Translations under genes and position numbers: made by a program | Origin: CAXBNB01 sp040151475 | Lineage (GTDB): Bacteria > Bacteroidota > Bacteroidia > Cytophagales > Cyclobacteriaceae | DNA length: 64,000 nucleotides | NCBI RefSeq assembly: GCF_040151475.1 | Contig: NZ_JBDKWG010000138.1 | Coordinates: 92,127-156,126 of the forward strand | Direction: 5' to 3' | Shown: positions 25,104 to 34,958 of the stretch, in pieces | How positions within the stretch are numbered: position 1 is the stretch's first letter | How the letters are laid out: each line of letters starts with the position of its first letter | Notes under the pieces: generated by a model | Told to the model about the DNA's origin: nothing | Seen by the model: the letters and a program-made list of their open reading frames with translations, nothing else | Databases searched by the model: none

Positions 25104-28100
25104 CTATTTTGAACTTGTCTTAACATTCTTTTTACTCTCTGCTATTTGCTTTTCAACCAAATCCTCATTTTCAGAAGTACCAACGGCAATAATACAAGCT
25201 GCCACTCGATCTGAAGGTTTAGTAGTAAATGGAATGTTCAGTAAGAGGGTTTTTAACTGATCGGTAGTAAGTTTTTTCTTTTTGTAATAGCCGAATAAGT
25301 CACTTATATCCTTGGGATTACTATATCTACTTTTTCCTCTAAGATCATTTAAGTCTGGCTGAATCATAATTATAAATTTATCCATCCAGGAGCTATAGTC
25401 GATAATTTCTTCGTTGAAGATATTATGTGAAATATGGCTTTTCAATTTTTTAACAACACTTAATCTTTCATCATCTATATTTTTGTCTTTTTGGTAGTAC
25501 TGAACAAGCTTGGTAAGAAGAGTGAGTGCTCTCTTTTTCTTGTTGGGTAACAGAGTAATTTCTTGCTTTTCGATCATCCCAAGATAGGATTTCATTAAAT
25601 ACTTGGAATCGTTACTCCATTCGGATTCCCTAGCCGTTGGCAGAGTACTTGAAAGCTTTTCGCAAATTTCAGACAAGTCGTTCAGCACAGCATTGTTGCT
25701 GTCAATGAAAATCCACTTCGGTGCTCTTGATGAAGTACCTCGAAAAGAAAAGAATCCAAAATTCTCCTCGCTCTCCAGTATGCTCACCTTACAACTAACA
25801 GTTGCATATATTTTTTTGTAATAGTCATAAACGTCTGTTTTGATCAAAGGAGTATCGCTATATACAAGGTTTCTCACTGGTTCAAAAGCATCATTGATGC
25901 CATCCCAGTTTTCATCTGAACTACGATAGTCTTCAAATTCTTTAATGAAATCTTTGGCATCAATCGTTTCCTCATTTACTTGATCGATAAGTTCTTCTGG
26001 AATGTCCAAATTCGATCCAATCAGATAGTCAGCCATAAAACTGATTCTTATTAACCTTTTGTCTGCCTTTAGTGCAAAAGCAGGTGAATCTTTGGGCCAA
26101 TATGCCTTGATTTTAGTGTGTGGACTATCCATTCGATCTAGTCTACCAATCCGCTGTTCTGCAATTCTCAAAACGGAGGGCATATCCAAAAGAACTACGG
26201 CTGAAGCCTGCTGGAGATTGACTCCTTCTGCCATCGCATCTGAGCAAAGTGCCAGTTCGTTTTTCGCCAATGACCCAAGTTCAAAAATTTTAATAACCTT
26301 GCTCTTAGACCGCTGACTACCTCCAGTCACAACATGGGTTTTAAATTTAAGTTTCTTATTATCCGCCAGGCATTGAAGGTAATAGAGAGTAATCAGTGAG
26401 CTATCGAATGCTAAAACAAGATCATGACTCTTGAACAGATTGCAGATGGTTTCGAGTTTTGACATCTCTCTGGCATTTGATATTTTGCGAGTAAGAGATA
26501 ATATCTCTTTGTATATATTGATTTCATTTAATAGCTCTTCTACATATCGATTTTCTTCCTTTAGATAATCTGGAAGCAACTCCCTTTTAAAATCGGATTT
26601 AGGAAGCTTTCCCTTAGCAGCCAATATCTGCAATGTCCCGATAATATTACCAGTATCTTTTTTTTTGCTTTTGGGAATGTTGAATTCATTAAATGCCTCC
26701 TCACTTCCTATTAGATGTTCGACTACAGCTGCCCCTGAAGATCTAAGCTTCGATTGAATTTGATAGCGAGCCAAGGCCTTTGCTATTGTCATCCTTTTTG
26801 CTAACTCTCTTTCCTGATCATCAATGGACTCATAAGGCAAAAGTAATTTTCGAAGATTGATCAATCCTTTGAGGTTATTTGTGAGTTCATTGATCTTTAA
26901 TGCTATCAATATATCCTTTTTCGTTTCACCCGTTTTATAAATTTTTGGGTCGTGGATAGGATAACTACATTGCTTGCCTTCTCTATTTAAGTAAACTTCT
27001 GGTTCTTTTTTGATTAGTTTGTTTAGCTGTTTTTTAGTTCTACGAACCGTGAATTTTCGGATGTAAGACCTGAGTAATTTGGTCTGTTCGGTTGTTACGA
27101 GCCCTTTCTGTCTTCTGAGCCTTTTGTACTCCATGAGCTCGTCATCACCCAAGTTATCAATATCCAAAAGTTCAATCAATCGAAGAAGATCCTCTGCTTT
27201 TTTATTAATTGGTGTCGCTGTTGCCAAAATGGAACAATCGGCCAAAGAACTTTTTAGTGAAATACTTCTGGCTGATTTTGGGTTAAGATAGTTATGAGCT
27301 TCATCAATAATTAGAATATTAGTATTTCTCAATTCACTAATGATTCGTTCATATTTATTACTATTTGAAAAGCTCAGAACTCCACTGGAAATTGGGGCAG
27401 ATTGGCTTAGATGTATCTTTTCGAATTCTTTGATCCAATTGTCACGAACAATTGGTGGACAAATAATTTTTGAATAAGTCTGATCTCCTTTGCCTAACTG
27501 CCATCTTCTACTAACCAATGCCAACTCTAAACATGCAAGCAATTTAGTTTTACCTGATCCCGTAGGGTCAGCTACCAAAACATTTCCCTGATTATCCAGT
27601 ATATGAATGGCTTGGCTTATCGCCATCCATTGGCTCGGCCATAATTTTATATCATTTAAGTATTTGAATGCTTCTGGATATTCCTTTATCCAATTTCCTT
27701 CAATAAGTTCCGAGATGGCTCTACTCAAAGCCTCCTGCCAAATTACTGGCTTAAGCAATTGATTCAAAAGATCAACGATCCCGGTATAAGGTGAACTTTC
27801 TTCATAAAAGTTTTCTGCTATTAGCCTGATTGATTCATATTGATTACCATCTTCTTGAGAAACTCGAATATTGGCCTCTTTTTGTTTGGTCAATCCATTT
27901 TTGCTTAAGTTGGAAGAACCCAGCCAAGCATGATTATCTCCGATATATAATTTCGCATGCATTTTTTCTGAAATGCGAAACTCAATTGTTTTGGCCTCAA
28001 TTTCATTTAACAGGTTAATTATTCCCCCGGATAGCAAAGGTGAAATGCGCCGTTCGTTAAGCCAATAATCATTTATCTCCTGTGAGAATTCTTTGACAGA

Positions 28101-28403
28101 CCACTTTTTTCTTTGATAAACATTTGGCTCGAAACCAATGGCTATCCTTATCTTTTTACTGGAGAGTTTTGGTAACTTATCATAGAGGTCAATAAGATAC
28201 GAGAGTGAGGTAAACCCAGTAATTACGAGGAATTCGGTGGATTTCTCAATATCCTCTAAAAGTATGTCTTCAATTTTTCGATAATGAGGGTGTGGTAGAT
28301 TAAGGGGAAATTCATTTTGAGGTGGCCATTTTTTGCCACTGAAATCAATACCAAGCTGGCCTTCTCGATTTTCTATAGGTGGTCTATTGTTTTCATTTTT
28401 CAA
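25104..28403 (-). CDS. Phospholipase-D-like nuclease fused to an SF2 helicase
   Basis: The 1099-aa protein combines two enzymatic modules. Residues of about 40-200 hold one PLD motif, HxK(x4)D with His149, Lys151 and Asp156 (MHAKLYIGDNHAWLGSSNLS). Single-motif PLD nucleases act as dimers. Residues of about 255-800 form a Snf2-like SF2 helicase: Walker A DPTGSGKT (279-286), motif II DEAH (367-370), motif III ATATP (394-398), motif V SDAMAEGVNLQ (721-731) and motif VI EQRIGRLDR (749-757). The last 300 residues match nothing I recognise. Such fusions recur in antiphage islands, but this is not a full DISARM set. It lies 110 nt downstream of the STAND gene in the same direction, and the nested IS elements border its 3' side. 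Confidence 0.82.
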   Translation of the reverse strand: MKNENNRPPIENREGQLGIDFSGKKWPPQNEFPLNLPHPHYRKIEDILLEDIEKSTEFLVITGFTSLSYLIDLYDKLPKLSSKKIRIAIGFEPNVYQRKKWSVKEFSQEINDYWLNERRISPLLSGGIINLLNEIEAKTIEFRISEKMHAKLYIGDNHAWLGSSNLSKNGLTKQKEANIRVSQEDGNQYESIRLIAENFYEESSPYTGIVDLLNQLLKPVIWQEALSRAISELIEGNWIKEYPEAFKYLNDIKLWPSQWMAISQAIHILDNQGNVLVADPTGSGKTKLLACLELALVSRRWQLGKGDQTYSKIICPPIVRDNWIKEFEKIHLSQSAPISSGVLSFSNSNKYERIISELRNTNILIIDEAHNYLNPKSARSISLKSSLADCSILATATPINKKAEDLLRLIELLDIDNLGDDELMEYKRLRRQKGLVTTEQTKLLRSYIRKFTVRRTKKQLNKLIKKEPEVYLNREGKQCSYPIHDPKIYKTGETKKDILIALKINELTNNLKGLINLRKLLLPYESIDDQERELAKRMTIAKALARYQIQSKLRSSGAAVVEHLIGSEEAFNEFNIPKSKKKDTGNIIGTLQILAAKGKLPKSDFKRELLPDYLKEENRYVEELLNEINIYKEILSLTRKISNAREMSKLETICNLFKSHDLVLAFDSSLITLYYLQCLADNKKLKFKTHVVTGGSQRSKSKVIKIFELGSLAKNELALCSDAMAEGVNLQQASAVVLLDMPSVLRIAEQRIGRLDRMDSPHTKIKAYWPKDSPAFALKADKRLIRISFMADYLIGSNLDIPEELIDQVNEETIDAKDFIKEFEDYRSSDENWDGINDAFEPVRNLVYSDTPLIKTDVYDYYKKIYATVSCKVSILESEENFGFFSFRGTSSRAPKWIFIDSNNAVLNDLSEICEKLSSTLPTARESEWSNDSKYLMKSYLGMIEKQEITLLPNKKKRALTLLTKLVQYYQKDKNIDDERLSVVKKLKSHISHNIFNEEIIDYSSWMDKFIIMIQPDLNDLRGKSRYSNPKDISDLFGYYKKKKLTTDQLKTLLLNIPFTTKPSDRVAACIIAVGTSENEDLVEKQIAESKKNVKTSSK

Positions 28404-28513
28404 ACCTAAAATACCAGGTTATTCATATTGGAAAATTACTAAATAATTGTGAGTCCAACGATAGATATAGGCTATTTTAACTTTCAAGAGTCTTAGATGT
28501 CACAGATTATATT

Positions 28514-31500
28514 CTACCAATTCGGAGTAATAAATTTCCTTTTTCTTTCCAAATCACCACTCTGTTTTGCTGTGTCGATTCTTTCGTTTATATATTCTTT
28601 AATAGGAATGAGCTTATACCCTGAATCCATTTTTTCAACAATATTCTTAATACGAGTCCATTGTGTAGCTCTTCTATCTCCCCAGTTAACATCCCCCATT
28701 ACAACACTCTGTTCGGGCAACCAGTTAATCTCCACGAAAGATTTAATATCTGAATTCGTTTGAAGATATTTCGTTAATACCTCTTCAAAAAGGTTATTAA
28801 CACTATTAACAACAACATCTATAATTATTGACACTTTCTTTGGGTTTCTATAATGAGCATCAATAAATCTAAGCAAGTACTGTTCAGCTTTGCCTCTATT
28901 GTCACGTAGATTCTTAAAGAAGACATTCATGAAGTGTCCCCCAATATGGTGATAAGATTTTTTTTCTATCACAATGTTAAGTACTTGATCAAGTATTTTC
29001 GAATAATCAGGCAATACCCAAACTACAGTCAATTCTCGGTGTTCACGAAAAGAATGATGTTGCCCATCCTTGAAAATATCATATATGTATTCGATGAAAA
29101 AATCAGAGTCTCGTTCTGTAAGAACCTTCAATCCTGAACCATCATGATCATAATGAGAACTCGTCCTATGCCCCTTACTTTGTTGGTATAAATACGCCTT
29201 CTTTAATAAAGAAGTATCAACAATTGATGCGGTAACTTCTTGAAAGAAATCAAACCCTAAAGTGAAATTTAAATTTTCTTCTTCAGCTTTGTATAGAACC
29301 TTTCTAAGCAAATTCTCATATAGATTAGGATCCCGCTTTAGATATTTTTCAAATGGTTTGAAGCTTATGTAGTACCCTTCAGACAAATCATCGTAGGTTT
29401 GGTATAAGCGACTCAATTGTTTTTCATCTATGTTTTCCTCTGACATAGAACCCAAGTACTCAATTTTCCATAGATCGGGAGCCTTGTCGTTATGAAGAGA
29501 ATTCCAAAACTTTTCTCGAAGTACTTTAGACTTTGAGAGGTCTTTTATTGTTCTACTGGGATAGAATCTGGAGACCCTCTCGTTTAAAATAATTTCTTTT
29601 AAGAATTGGAAACCAAGTTTTTGATTGGTGTTGAAGGTTTCATCAAGGACTATATCAAGAGTATCCCAAAAACCTTCTTTGTTATGAAAAGCATCCCAAT
29701 CCCGTCCATCAACCAAGAAACCAATAAATTCTTTAAATCCCTTAACAGAGTTGAATTTCAATGAATTTCGAATGTCCTGTTCCTTAAGAATTCTAAATTC
29801 ATTCCAATCATCAAATTCATATTTTTCCTTTCCGAGAAAATGATTCCAATCTGATTTTTTCAACCATTCAAATTTTTTACTGGAAAATTGCCGCTTCCAT
29901 TCTACAAACTCTGGTGGTATGATTTCATTCTTCTTTGACCATGAAATCAATTCGTGAACATATTGACAATGTTTAAATGATTCCAGACTTAGGTTTTTTT
30001 CCACAATAGATATGATATACTGCAAATCATAATTGAAGATTTCTTTGTTAAAGTCCAGATGCTCTCTTTGATGAGACATTAAGACTTCAAAACATTCCTC
30101 ATGAAAACCTGAAAACAAGGAGGCTAATGCTTGCCAAATTCTTTTTCGAATTTGCTCAGTCGGTTTATAAAACTGCAGCGGGTATCTATATATTGAAATA
30201 GCATTACCTCTGGCACTCTTATATTGCTGAAACTGATATTGCAATAATTTTTTTGATACAGCAATAAAACTTAAGGAAATAAGTCGATCTTGACTAGAAA
30301 TCCCCTTTTCAAAAAAATCCATGAGGACTTTATGCCTTGGCAACCCGTAATCTTCATCATCATAATCTATGGAAAACATCTCATCAATCTTCTTAATGAG
30401 CTCAGGTAAATGTTGAGGGTTTTTTCGCACATATCCAAATGACAATTCCAATACATCTAATAACTTATTACCGGATATCCCCATAAACTCTCCCAATAAC
30501 TTTATATAGTTATTTTGATCATAGCTAAAATCATTAGTTTCATATTTCACAACTAATACTTTGCTATTGACAGCTGGGAGACTCTCAATTTGATCAAATA
30601 CATATGATAACGCTTCATCCTGTAAATAAAACCAGAAGTGATCGAGATAGTGGAACACCTTATCAACTCCTTGCAGCCTAACTTTGAACCAGAAAGACTT
30701 AAGGCTAACCTTGAGTTTCTCCATTACATTTTCATAACCAAATGTGTTATTTGCCGGTATTACAGTATCCCTAAACTTGGAAGTTATTCCATCAAAGTAA
30801 TTTTCTAAAAGGCTCTCGAATGAAAGAAGTTGGTCTTTGATAAATACTTTATAAAAAAAGAAAGTGCTTACGTTCTGTTCAGCAATTTTCACATGTTCAA
30901 ATTTCAGTTCAACTAATTCCAATTTCTCAAGACGATCAATAGACTGAACAAAATCTGTTTTTGAAATGGCAAAAATCTTCGTAATCCTATTAAGTAAAAC
31001 GGAATCTGTATATGGAATTGAATAGAAAAATGAAATAATTCCTAGCACTTGCAAAACACATTTCTCGCTAAAGGCATCTTCGTCGTGAATGAAAGAACCG
31101 AAATAATGATCGAATAAATCTGACACATCATAAAGTGCATCAATTTTTTGTTCTTTGATTGCTAGTAAAGCGACCATTATTGCCAGACGAGGGTTTCCGT
31201 TAGCAATTTCAAAGATTTTGTTATGGTAGCGAGAATTAGTAATCTTGAAGGGATCTGATTCAATGATTTCTTTTATTTCTTCATCCTTAAATTTTTGGAG
31301 ATGGAATACATTGAAATTGAACGACATCAGAACATTGCTTACTTCACTCAAAGCATAGTCCCTCACAGTGAGCAGTACTTTTAACTTTGATGGAAAATAC
31401 TGTAAAAATCCCAATACCTGAGAAAATCTATCATACCGATTTACGTCATCAATAAAGAGTACGGTATGTGATGAATCAGAGACATATTGATTCAAGTCTG

Positions 31501-32257
31501 CAAGAATATCCGCATCCTTATTTACGATAGCATAGGACTTAAAATCATCATTATCAGATAAGAATTCTTTTATACATTCAAGTGCCAATCTGGTTTTTCC
31601 GACACCTGGAGGACCTGATAAAATTAGGAGGTGGTGATTGTTCAATAAACTCTTAGTGCTTTCCAATTCACCTTTCCGATGTTTGAATTCATTATCTAAA
31701 GGAGTTGCAATTCTTTGAGAACTATTGTTATAGTTTTTAACAAACTGATCCAATGAAATTATTTGTCCAGTATCAAGGGGTAGGCCAAGATATTCACTAG
31801 CCAGATTTCTATGATGAAGGTAAATTTCAGATGAAAGTCTACTGAGTCCATAAATTGAAACAGAGGTGTAATCGTTATAACAGTTAATTGCCTTCAGAAG
31901 TTGTTCGGTTTCTTTTGTGGATAAATCTGAATTGAAGCATAATACAACTTCTCTAATTTTGGATTTTTTTATACCTGTTTTGTTTTCATCAAAACATTTA
32001 TGGATATCACCTAAGAGCTTTTCAAAAAGCCCCTTATCGAAAGTGGTTGCTTCCATAAATAGATAATCTCCATTTGCAAGTAGAAGAAATGAATCTGGAG
32101 TTCCTTTTCTTGTTTTTTGCTTATTTGGAACACTGCCTCTGCGAGAGTAAGCCTTGTAGTTTTGATTTCTTAATATCAGAAACATATCACATAGTTCCTG
32201 AAAAATATCTCCGTTAACTTGAAGTAGTCGATCAGATATATGTTGAAGCTTACTCAT
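28514..32257 (-). CDS. STAND NTPase with N-terminal restriction-endonuclease-like region
   Basis: The 1247-aa protein starts with a region of about 180 residues resembling a PD-(D/E)xK nuclease: helix DIFQELCDMFLIL, then TPDSFLLL (Asp55) and YLFMEATTF (Glu69). The usual Lys is replaced by Thr71, so activity is uncertain. The NTPase follows: Walker A GPPGVGKT (215-222), Walker B TVLFIDDVNRY (Asp270, Asp271), sensor LLTVRDY (Arg299) and the winged-helix start GNPRLAIMVALLA. This matches novel-STAND (nSTAND3-like) proteins, which in Avs-type defence sense a phage protein through a long C-terminal helical part. Here that part is about 850 residues. Its probable operon partner is the PLD-helicase. 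A function in defence is inference. Confidence 0.78.
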   Translation of the reverse strand: MSKLQHISDRLLQVNGDIFQELCDMFLILRNQNYKAYSRRGSVPNKQKTRKGTPDSFLLLANGDYLFMEATTFDKGLFEKLLGDIHKCFDENKTGIKKSKIREVVLCFNSDLSTKETEQLLKAINCYNDYTSVSIYGLSRLSSEIYLHHRNLASEYLGLPLDTGQIISLDQFVKNYNNSSQRIATPLDNEFKHRKGELESTKSLLNNHHLLILSGPPGVGKTRLALECIKEFLSDNDDFKSYAIVNKDADILADLNQYVSDSSHTVLFIDDVNRYDRFSQVLGFLQYFPSKLKVLLTVRDYALSEVSNVLMSFNFNVFHLQKFKDEEIKEIIESDPFKITNSRYHNKIFEIANGNPRLAIMVALLAIKEQKIDALYDVSDLFDHYFGSFIHDEDAFSEKCVLQVLGIISFFYSIPYTDSVLLNRITKIFAISKTDFVQSIDRLEKLELVELKFEHVKIAEQNVSTFFFYKVFIKDQLLSFESLLENYFDGITSKFRDTVIPANNTFGYENVMEKLKVSLKSFWFKVRLQGVDKVFHYLDHFWFYLQDEALSYVFDQIESLPAVNSKVLVVKYETNDFSYDQNNYIKLLGEFMGISGNKLLDVLELSFGYVRKNPQHLPELIKKIDEMFSIDYDDEDYGLPRHKVLMDFFEKGISSQDRLISLSFIAVSKKLLQYQFQQYKSARGNAISIYRYPLQFYKPTEQIRKRIWQALASLFSGFHEECFEVLMSHQREHLDFNKEIFNYDLQYIISIVEKNLSLESFKHCQYVHELISWSKKNEIIPPEFVEWKRQFSSKKFEWLKKSDWNHFLGKEKYEFDDWNEFRILKEQDIRNSLKFNSVKGFKEFIGFLVDGRDWDAFHNKEGFWDTLDIVLDETFNTNQKLGFQFLKEIILNERVSRFYPSRTIKDLSKSKVLREKFWNSLHNDKAPDLWKIEYLGSMSEENIDEKQLSRLYQTYDDLSEGYYISFKPFEKYLKRDPNLYENLLRKVLYKAEEENLNFTLGFDFFQEVTASIVDTSLLKKAYLYQQSKGHRTSSHYDHDGSGLKVLTERDSDFFIEYIYDIFKDGQHHSFREHRELTVVWVLPDYSKILDQVLNIVIEKKSYHHIGGHFMNVFFKNLRDNRGKAEQYLLRFIDAHYRNPKKVSIIIDVVVNSVNNLFEEVLTKYLQTNSDIKSFVEINWLPEQSVVMGDVNWGDRRATQWTRIKNIVEKMDSGYKLIPIKEYINERIDTAKQSGDLERKRKFITPNW

Positions 32258-32377
32258 ATTTGATCAATGTAAAAGAAAAATTATTATTTTCTTTCTTTTA
32301 TAGCATGAATTACGGTTAACGGAAATAACATTAATTTGATTACTCAATTATTATCCAAGTATAGCCTAATTAGTTAC

Positions 32378-33412
32378 TTACTTTGACTCAGGGAATTCCA
32401 GTCCCCATTCCCATTCTACGCTATTGAGTTTGACAACAAATTCATTGATCAGTGTAATCAAATCGTCAAAGGATGGTGAGTCACCATAGATCATTTGCTC
32501 TTGCATGGTTTTATAGTCAGCTTTCCATGCTTGGACATACTCCTGCGGAGGAATAGGATTGATGTGCTTGGGAGCATGATGATTGTAGTCCACTCCTCCT
32601 AATCTGGTAAAGGCATGTCTGTGCGCCACAATCGTTTCGTAGAGTTCTTTGTCATGAATTGCTTTATCGGCAAATATTGTTTGGGACAGCTGGTATATAT
32701 CGTACAAGTGGCGGCTTAGGCGATCTACTCTGATTTTGTCAGTTGGTCGCTGAAATTCTTCGTGCAGTAAAAAGGCCTTCTCGAGCAGCGTTCTTTCTGG
32801 ATTTACGGTAGGGATGTCTATGACTCCTTGTGCAAAGTCCTTGTCGGCATAATGTTCATCAACTAGGGATGAAAATGTTTGTACACTAAAAGGTTCTCTC
32901 AATGAACGACAACCGATCTCAACCTGTACTCTAGGCTGCATGTATCCTGGTGAGTCAATGACATTGGGATAGTAGATCTCAATGATCCTTGGATTTTGAT
33001 CGCTGGACATAGGAGCTACAATCTCAAATCTGACGTCAGTCAGTCCCTTTTCTTTGAATTGGGCTTCTAGTTCAGGGTAAAAAACATCCGAGATATATTC
33101 ACTTGCCTTCTTTCTTAAATTGGTTCGTTTACTTTTTGTAAGTTCACCTTCAAAACCAAAAAAACTTCGATCAACAGCCAGATCCACATCTTCCGAAAAC
33201 CGATCAATGAGTCCCCATGCTTTGCTCAAAGAAGTACCACCTTTGAATACCAAATAGTTGCCGACTTCCATCTCGAAAATGATGGCCAATGTTTGTACTA
33301 CCCACCAGTCTTTCTCAACTGCAAAAGGTGCCATGCCAGTATTAGCCGCAATCTCCCCATAAATGACAGCCTTATTTGCTTTGGGTATAGAATGGAAATT
33401 TACCAAGCTCAT
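32378..33412 (-). CDS. abiEii: AbiEii-type nucleotidyltransferase toxin
   Basis: Toxin of a type IV toxin-antitoxin or abortive-infection pair; family members transfer nucleotides to tRNA ends and stop growth on phage infection. The 344-aa chain has the nucleotidyltransferase signature FKGGTSLSKAWGLIDRFSED (Gly-Gly-Thr-Ser at 58-61) with the two metal-binding acids Asp75 and Asp77. I chose the ATG at 33412, which forms a 4-nt ATGA overlap with the antitoxin stop; the longer frame from 33448 would run through the antitoxin gene. The partner upstream and the operator at 34025-34059 complete the system. Confidence 0.92.
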   Translation of the reverse strand: MSLVNFHSIPKANKAVIYGEIAANTGMAPFAVEKDWWVVQTLAIIFEMEVGNYLVFKGGTSLSKAWGLIDRFSEDVDLAVDRSFFGFEGELTKSKRTNLRKKASEYISDVFYPELEAQFKEKGLTDVRFEIVAPMSSDQNPRIIEIYYPNVIDSPGYMQPRVQVEIGCRSLREPFSVQTFSSLVDEHYADKDFAQGVIDIPTVNPERTLLEKAFLLHEEFQRPTDKIRVDRLSRHLYDIYQLSQTIFADKAIHDKELYETIVAHRHAFTRLGGVDYNHHAPKHINPIPPQEYVQAWKADYKTMQEQMIYGDSPSFDDLITLINEFVVKLNSVEWEWGLEFPESK

Positions 33413-34008
33413 TGCTGAATGGCTTTTTGCATTATTTTTCGTATCCAAACTGGTGCTAGCTTTAAATCATGTGCCAGGTCTTTTTGATTTTCCTTCTTAA
33501 GAAGTGCAAGTATTTTCAATTCCTCTTCTGCACTTATCTTATCCTTTCCAATTTCTCTAAGTGCCTGTATTACCAGGCTACTTATTTCGCCTTTTGCCAA
33601 AAGTGTTTTTGGGGTAGTCTTTTTTAATTTGATACTCCTCTTGCTTAATTTGATCTCTCTTGGAGCTCCATCGGTAAGAAAAACAAGTTTTATTGGTATT
33701 TGAGTACTCAATCCCAGTGCATTCAGGGCATATACTCCTGTTGGAACTAAACGAATTTTATCTCTCTTTGCAATTCCCGTGGCTACTTCCTCCGCTGAGG
33801 GGAGTACTTCTCCTATGTAAGGATCGATTTTTGGGCGCACGTATATTCCTTGTGCGACTCTTTTAATTGCTCCTTTGTTTTCTAAACGCTGTAATGCTTT
33901 TCTGATCGATTCTGAAGATCCTATTTTTGTAAAGTCATCTGGAAACACCAATGCCCCCCTGGGTTTTGATTTAATGACTTTATCAATTTTATATTCATTG
34001 CTTTGCAT
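33409..34008 (-). CDS. abiEi: AbiEi-type antitoxin/autorepressor (DUF6088)
   Basis: Antitoxin of the AbiE pair, 199 aa. The first 60 residues form a winged helix (SIRKALQRLENKGAIKRVAQ) followed by GIYVRPKIDPYIGEVLPSAE and a middle part typical of DUF6088 (LVPTGVYALNALGLSTQIPI, KLVFLTDGAPREIKL). AbiEi proteins bind inverted repeats in their own promoter and neutralise the toxin. It is the first gene, ending in a 4-nt overlap with abiEii. The inverted repeat just upstream is its probable operator. Confidence 0.9.
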   Translation of the reverse strand: MQSNEYKIDKVIKSKPRGALVFPDDFTKIGSSESIRKALQRLENKGAIKRVAQGIYVRPKIDPYIGEVLPSAEEVATGIAKRDKIRLVPTGVYALNALGLSTQIPIKLVFLTDGAPREIKLSKRSIKLKKTTPKTLLAKGEISSLVIQALREIGKDKISAEEELKILALLKKENQKDLAHDLKLAPVWIRKIMQKAIQQ

Positions 34009-34024
34009 TTCTTTATTAGTTTTG

Positions 34025-34059
34025 TTTTGTCACAAATTTAGTATGTTTTTGTGACAAAA
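34025..34059 (-). promoter_or_regulatory. Inverted-repeat operator of the abiE operon
   Basis: TTTTGTCACAAA (34025-34036) and TTTGTGACAAAA (34048-34059) are exact reverse complements separated by 11 nt and lie 17 nt before the antitoxin ATG. Position and symmetry fit the known self-repression of AbiE operons by AbiEi. Confidence 0.7.
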
Positions 34060-34223
34060 AAGAGTGTTTCTGATAGCTTAGGTAATTTAGATTGGTTGCA
34101 ACATATTTAATTGAAATTTGTTATGCACATACAAATAGAGAATTCATTTGCCAACAGGAATGATAAAGATTCTTACCTTAGGCAGACACAGTCTCCGCTC
34201 TGCTGTTAAATAGACAATCAGTT

Positions 34224-34958
34224 TTAAACACGTTTATCTTTTGAGTCCCCAAATGAGACCAGATTGCACATTTGTCTTAGCCTGCTGCGGACTCTGATAC
34301 CGTAAATATTCTCAATTTCGGAACTGGTGAGGTTGGTGGTGATGTGGGTGAGCATATTGCGGGAAATGAACAAGTCGTACCGGGAGAGGACGATCTCTGC
34401 CATCACGTTGCATTCATTTCCATAGTACTTTAAGTTGTTTTCTACTCCCAGATCATCGAAACAATAGGTCTTTGGTATCCAATCGTCCGTAGCGTAGATG
34501 AAAGAACTATCGCTGTACTTTTCGATAATAGCATATCCTTCTTTTATGAATTGGTAGGATATCTTCCTTGTAGAGATCATTATGTGTTGTTTTTGTGGTG
34601 GTCGGATGTATTTCATGATGTTCAGTATGGATGTTTTGCCGCAACCGACTGGCCCCATCAATAGGATGCCTTTACCTAAGTCGATGTTTAGTTTTTCTGC
34701 GTTTTCCGGGTCTCGAAAAAAGTAGGTGAATAGCTTGAAGATAACCGGGTGGTCTTCTTCAACTGTTTTGAATTTGGAGCCATAGATTTTTTGGCCTGTT
34801 TTTTCGAGGAAGGAGAGGCATTCGGTGAAGTGGAATACTCTAGAATAGTATTCCTTATTTTGATCAGTATCTAAGTCTATTGTCTTTGGCATTTTCAATA
34901 ACTCTTCCCCCTCAGGCCGGGGAGGCCTTTCATTTTTCCTTGATGAAAAACGAAACAA
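34224..34958 (-). CDS. DnaC/IstB-like ATPase of a mobile-element module
   Basis: AAA+-type P-loop ATPase of 244 aa. Walker A is GPVGCGKTS (102-110), Walker B YCFDDLGVE, then a conserved stretch with RYDLFISRNMLTHITTNLTS and a final arginine pair (RVRSRLRQMC), as in DnaC-like helicase loaders. Such ATPases are common on integrated Bacteroidota elements next to a replication-type protein and an excisionase-like HTH, as found here upstream. The first 25 residues are basic and Pro-rich and might not be translated; a later start (MPKTID at codon 23) is possible. Confidence 0.75.
   Translation of the reverse strand: MFRFSSRKNERPPRPEGEELLKMPKTIDLDTDQNKEYYSRVFHFTECLSFLEKTGQKIYGSKFKTVEEDHPVIFKLFTYFFRDPENAEKLNIDLGKGILLMGPVGCGKTSILNIMKYIRPPQKQHIMISTRKISYQFIKEGYAIIEKYSDSSFIYATDDWIPKTYCFDDLGVENNLKYYGNECNVMAEIVLSRYDLFISRNMLTHITTNLTSSEIENIYGIRVRSRLRQMCNLVSFGDSKDKRV

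Noticed and set aside
25104..32257. A complete DISARM system
   Set aside because: Only a PLD module and an SF2 helicase are present, in one protein. No DUF1998 protein, no methyltransferase and no separate DrmA-type helicase are encoded nearby.
33413..33448. Longer start of the AbiEii toxin
   Set aside because: It would overlap the antitoxin gene by 40 nt, while the ATG at 33412 gives the 4-nt ATGA overlap usual for such pairs.
34224..34958. IstB of an IS21 element
   Set aside because: The ATPase resembles IstB/DnaC, but no IstA transposase or IS21 ends are nearby, and the neighbours fit a replication/excision module instead.
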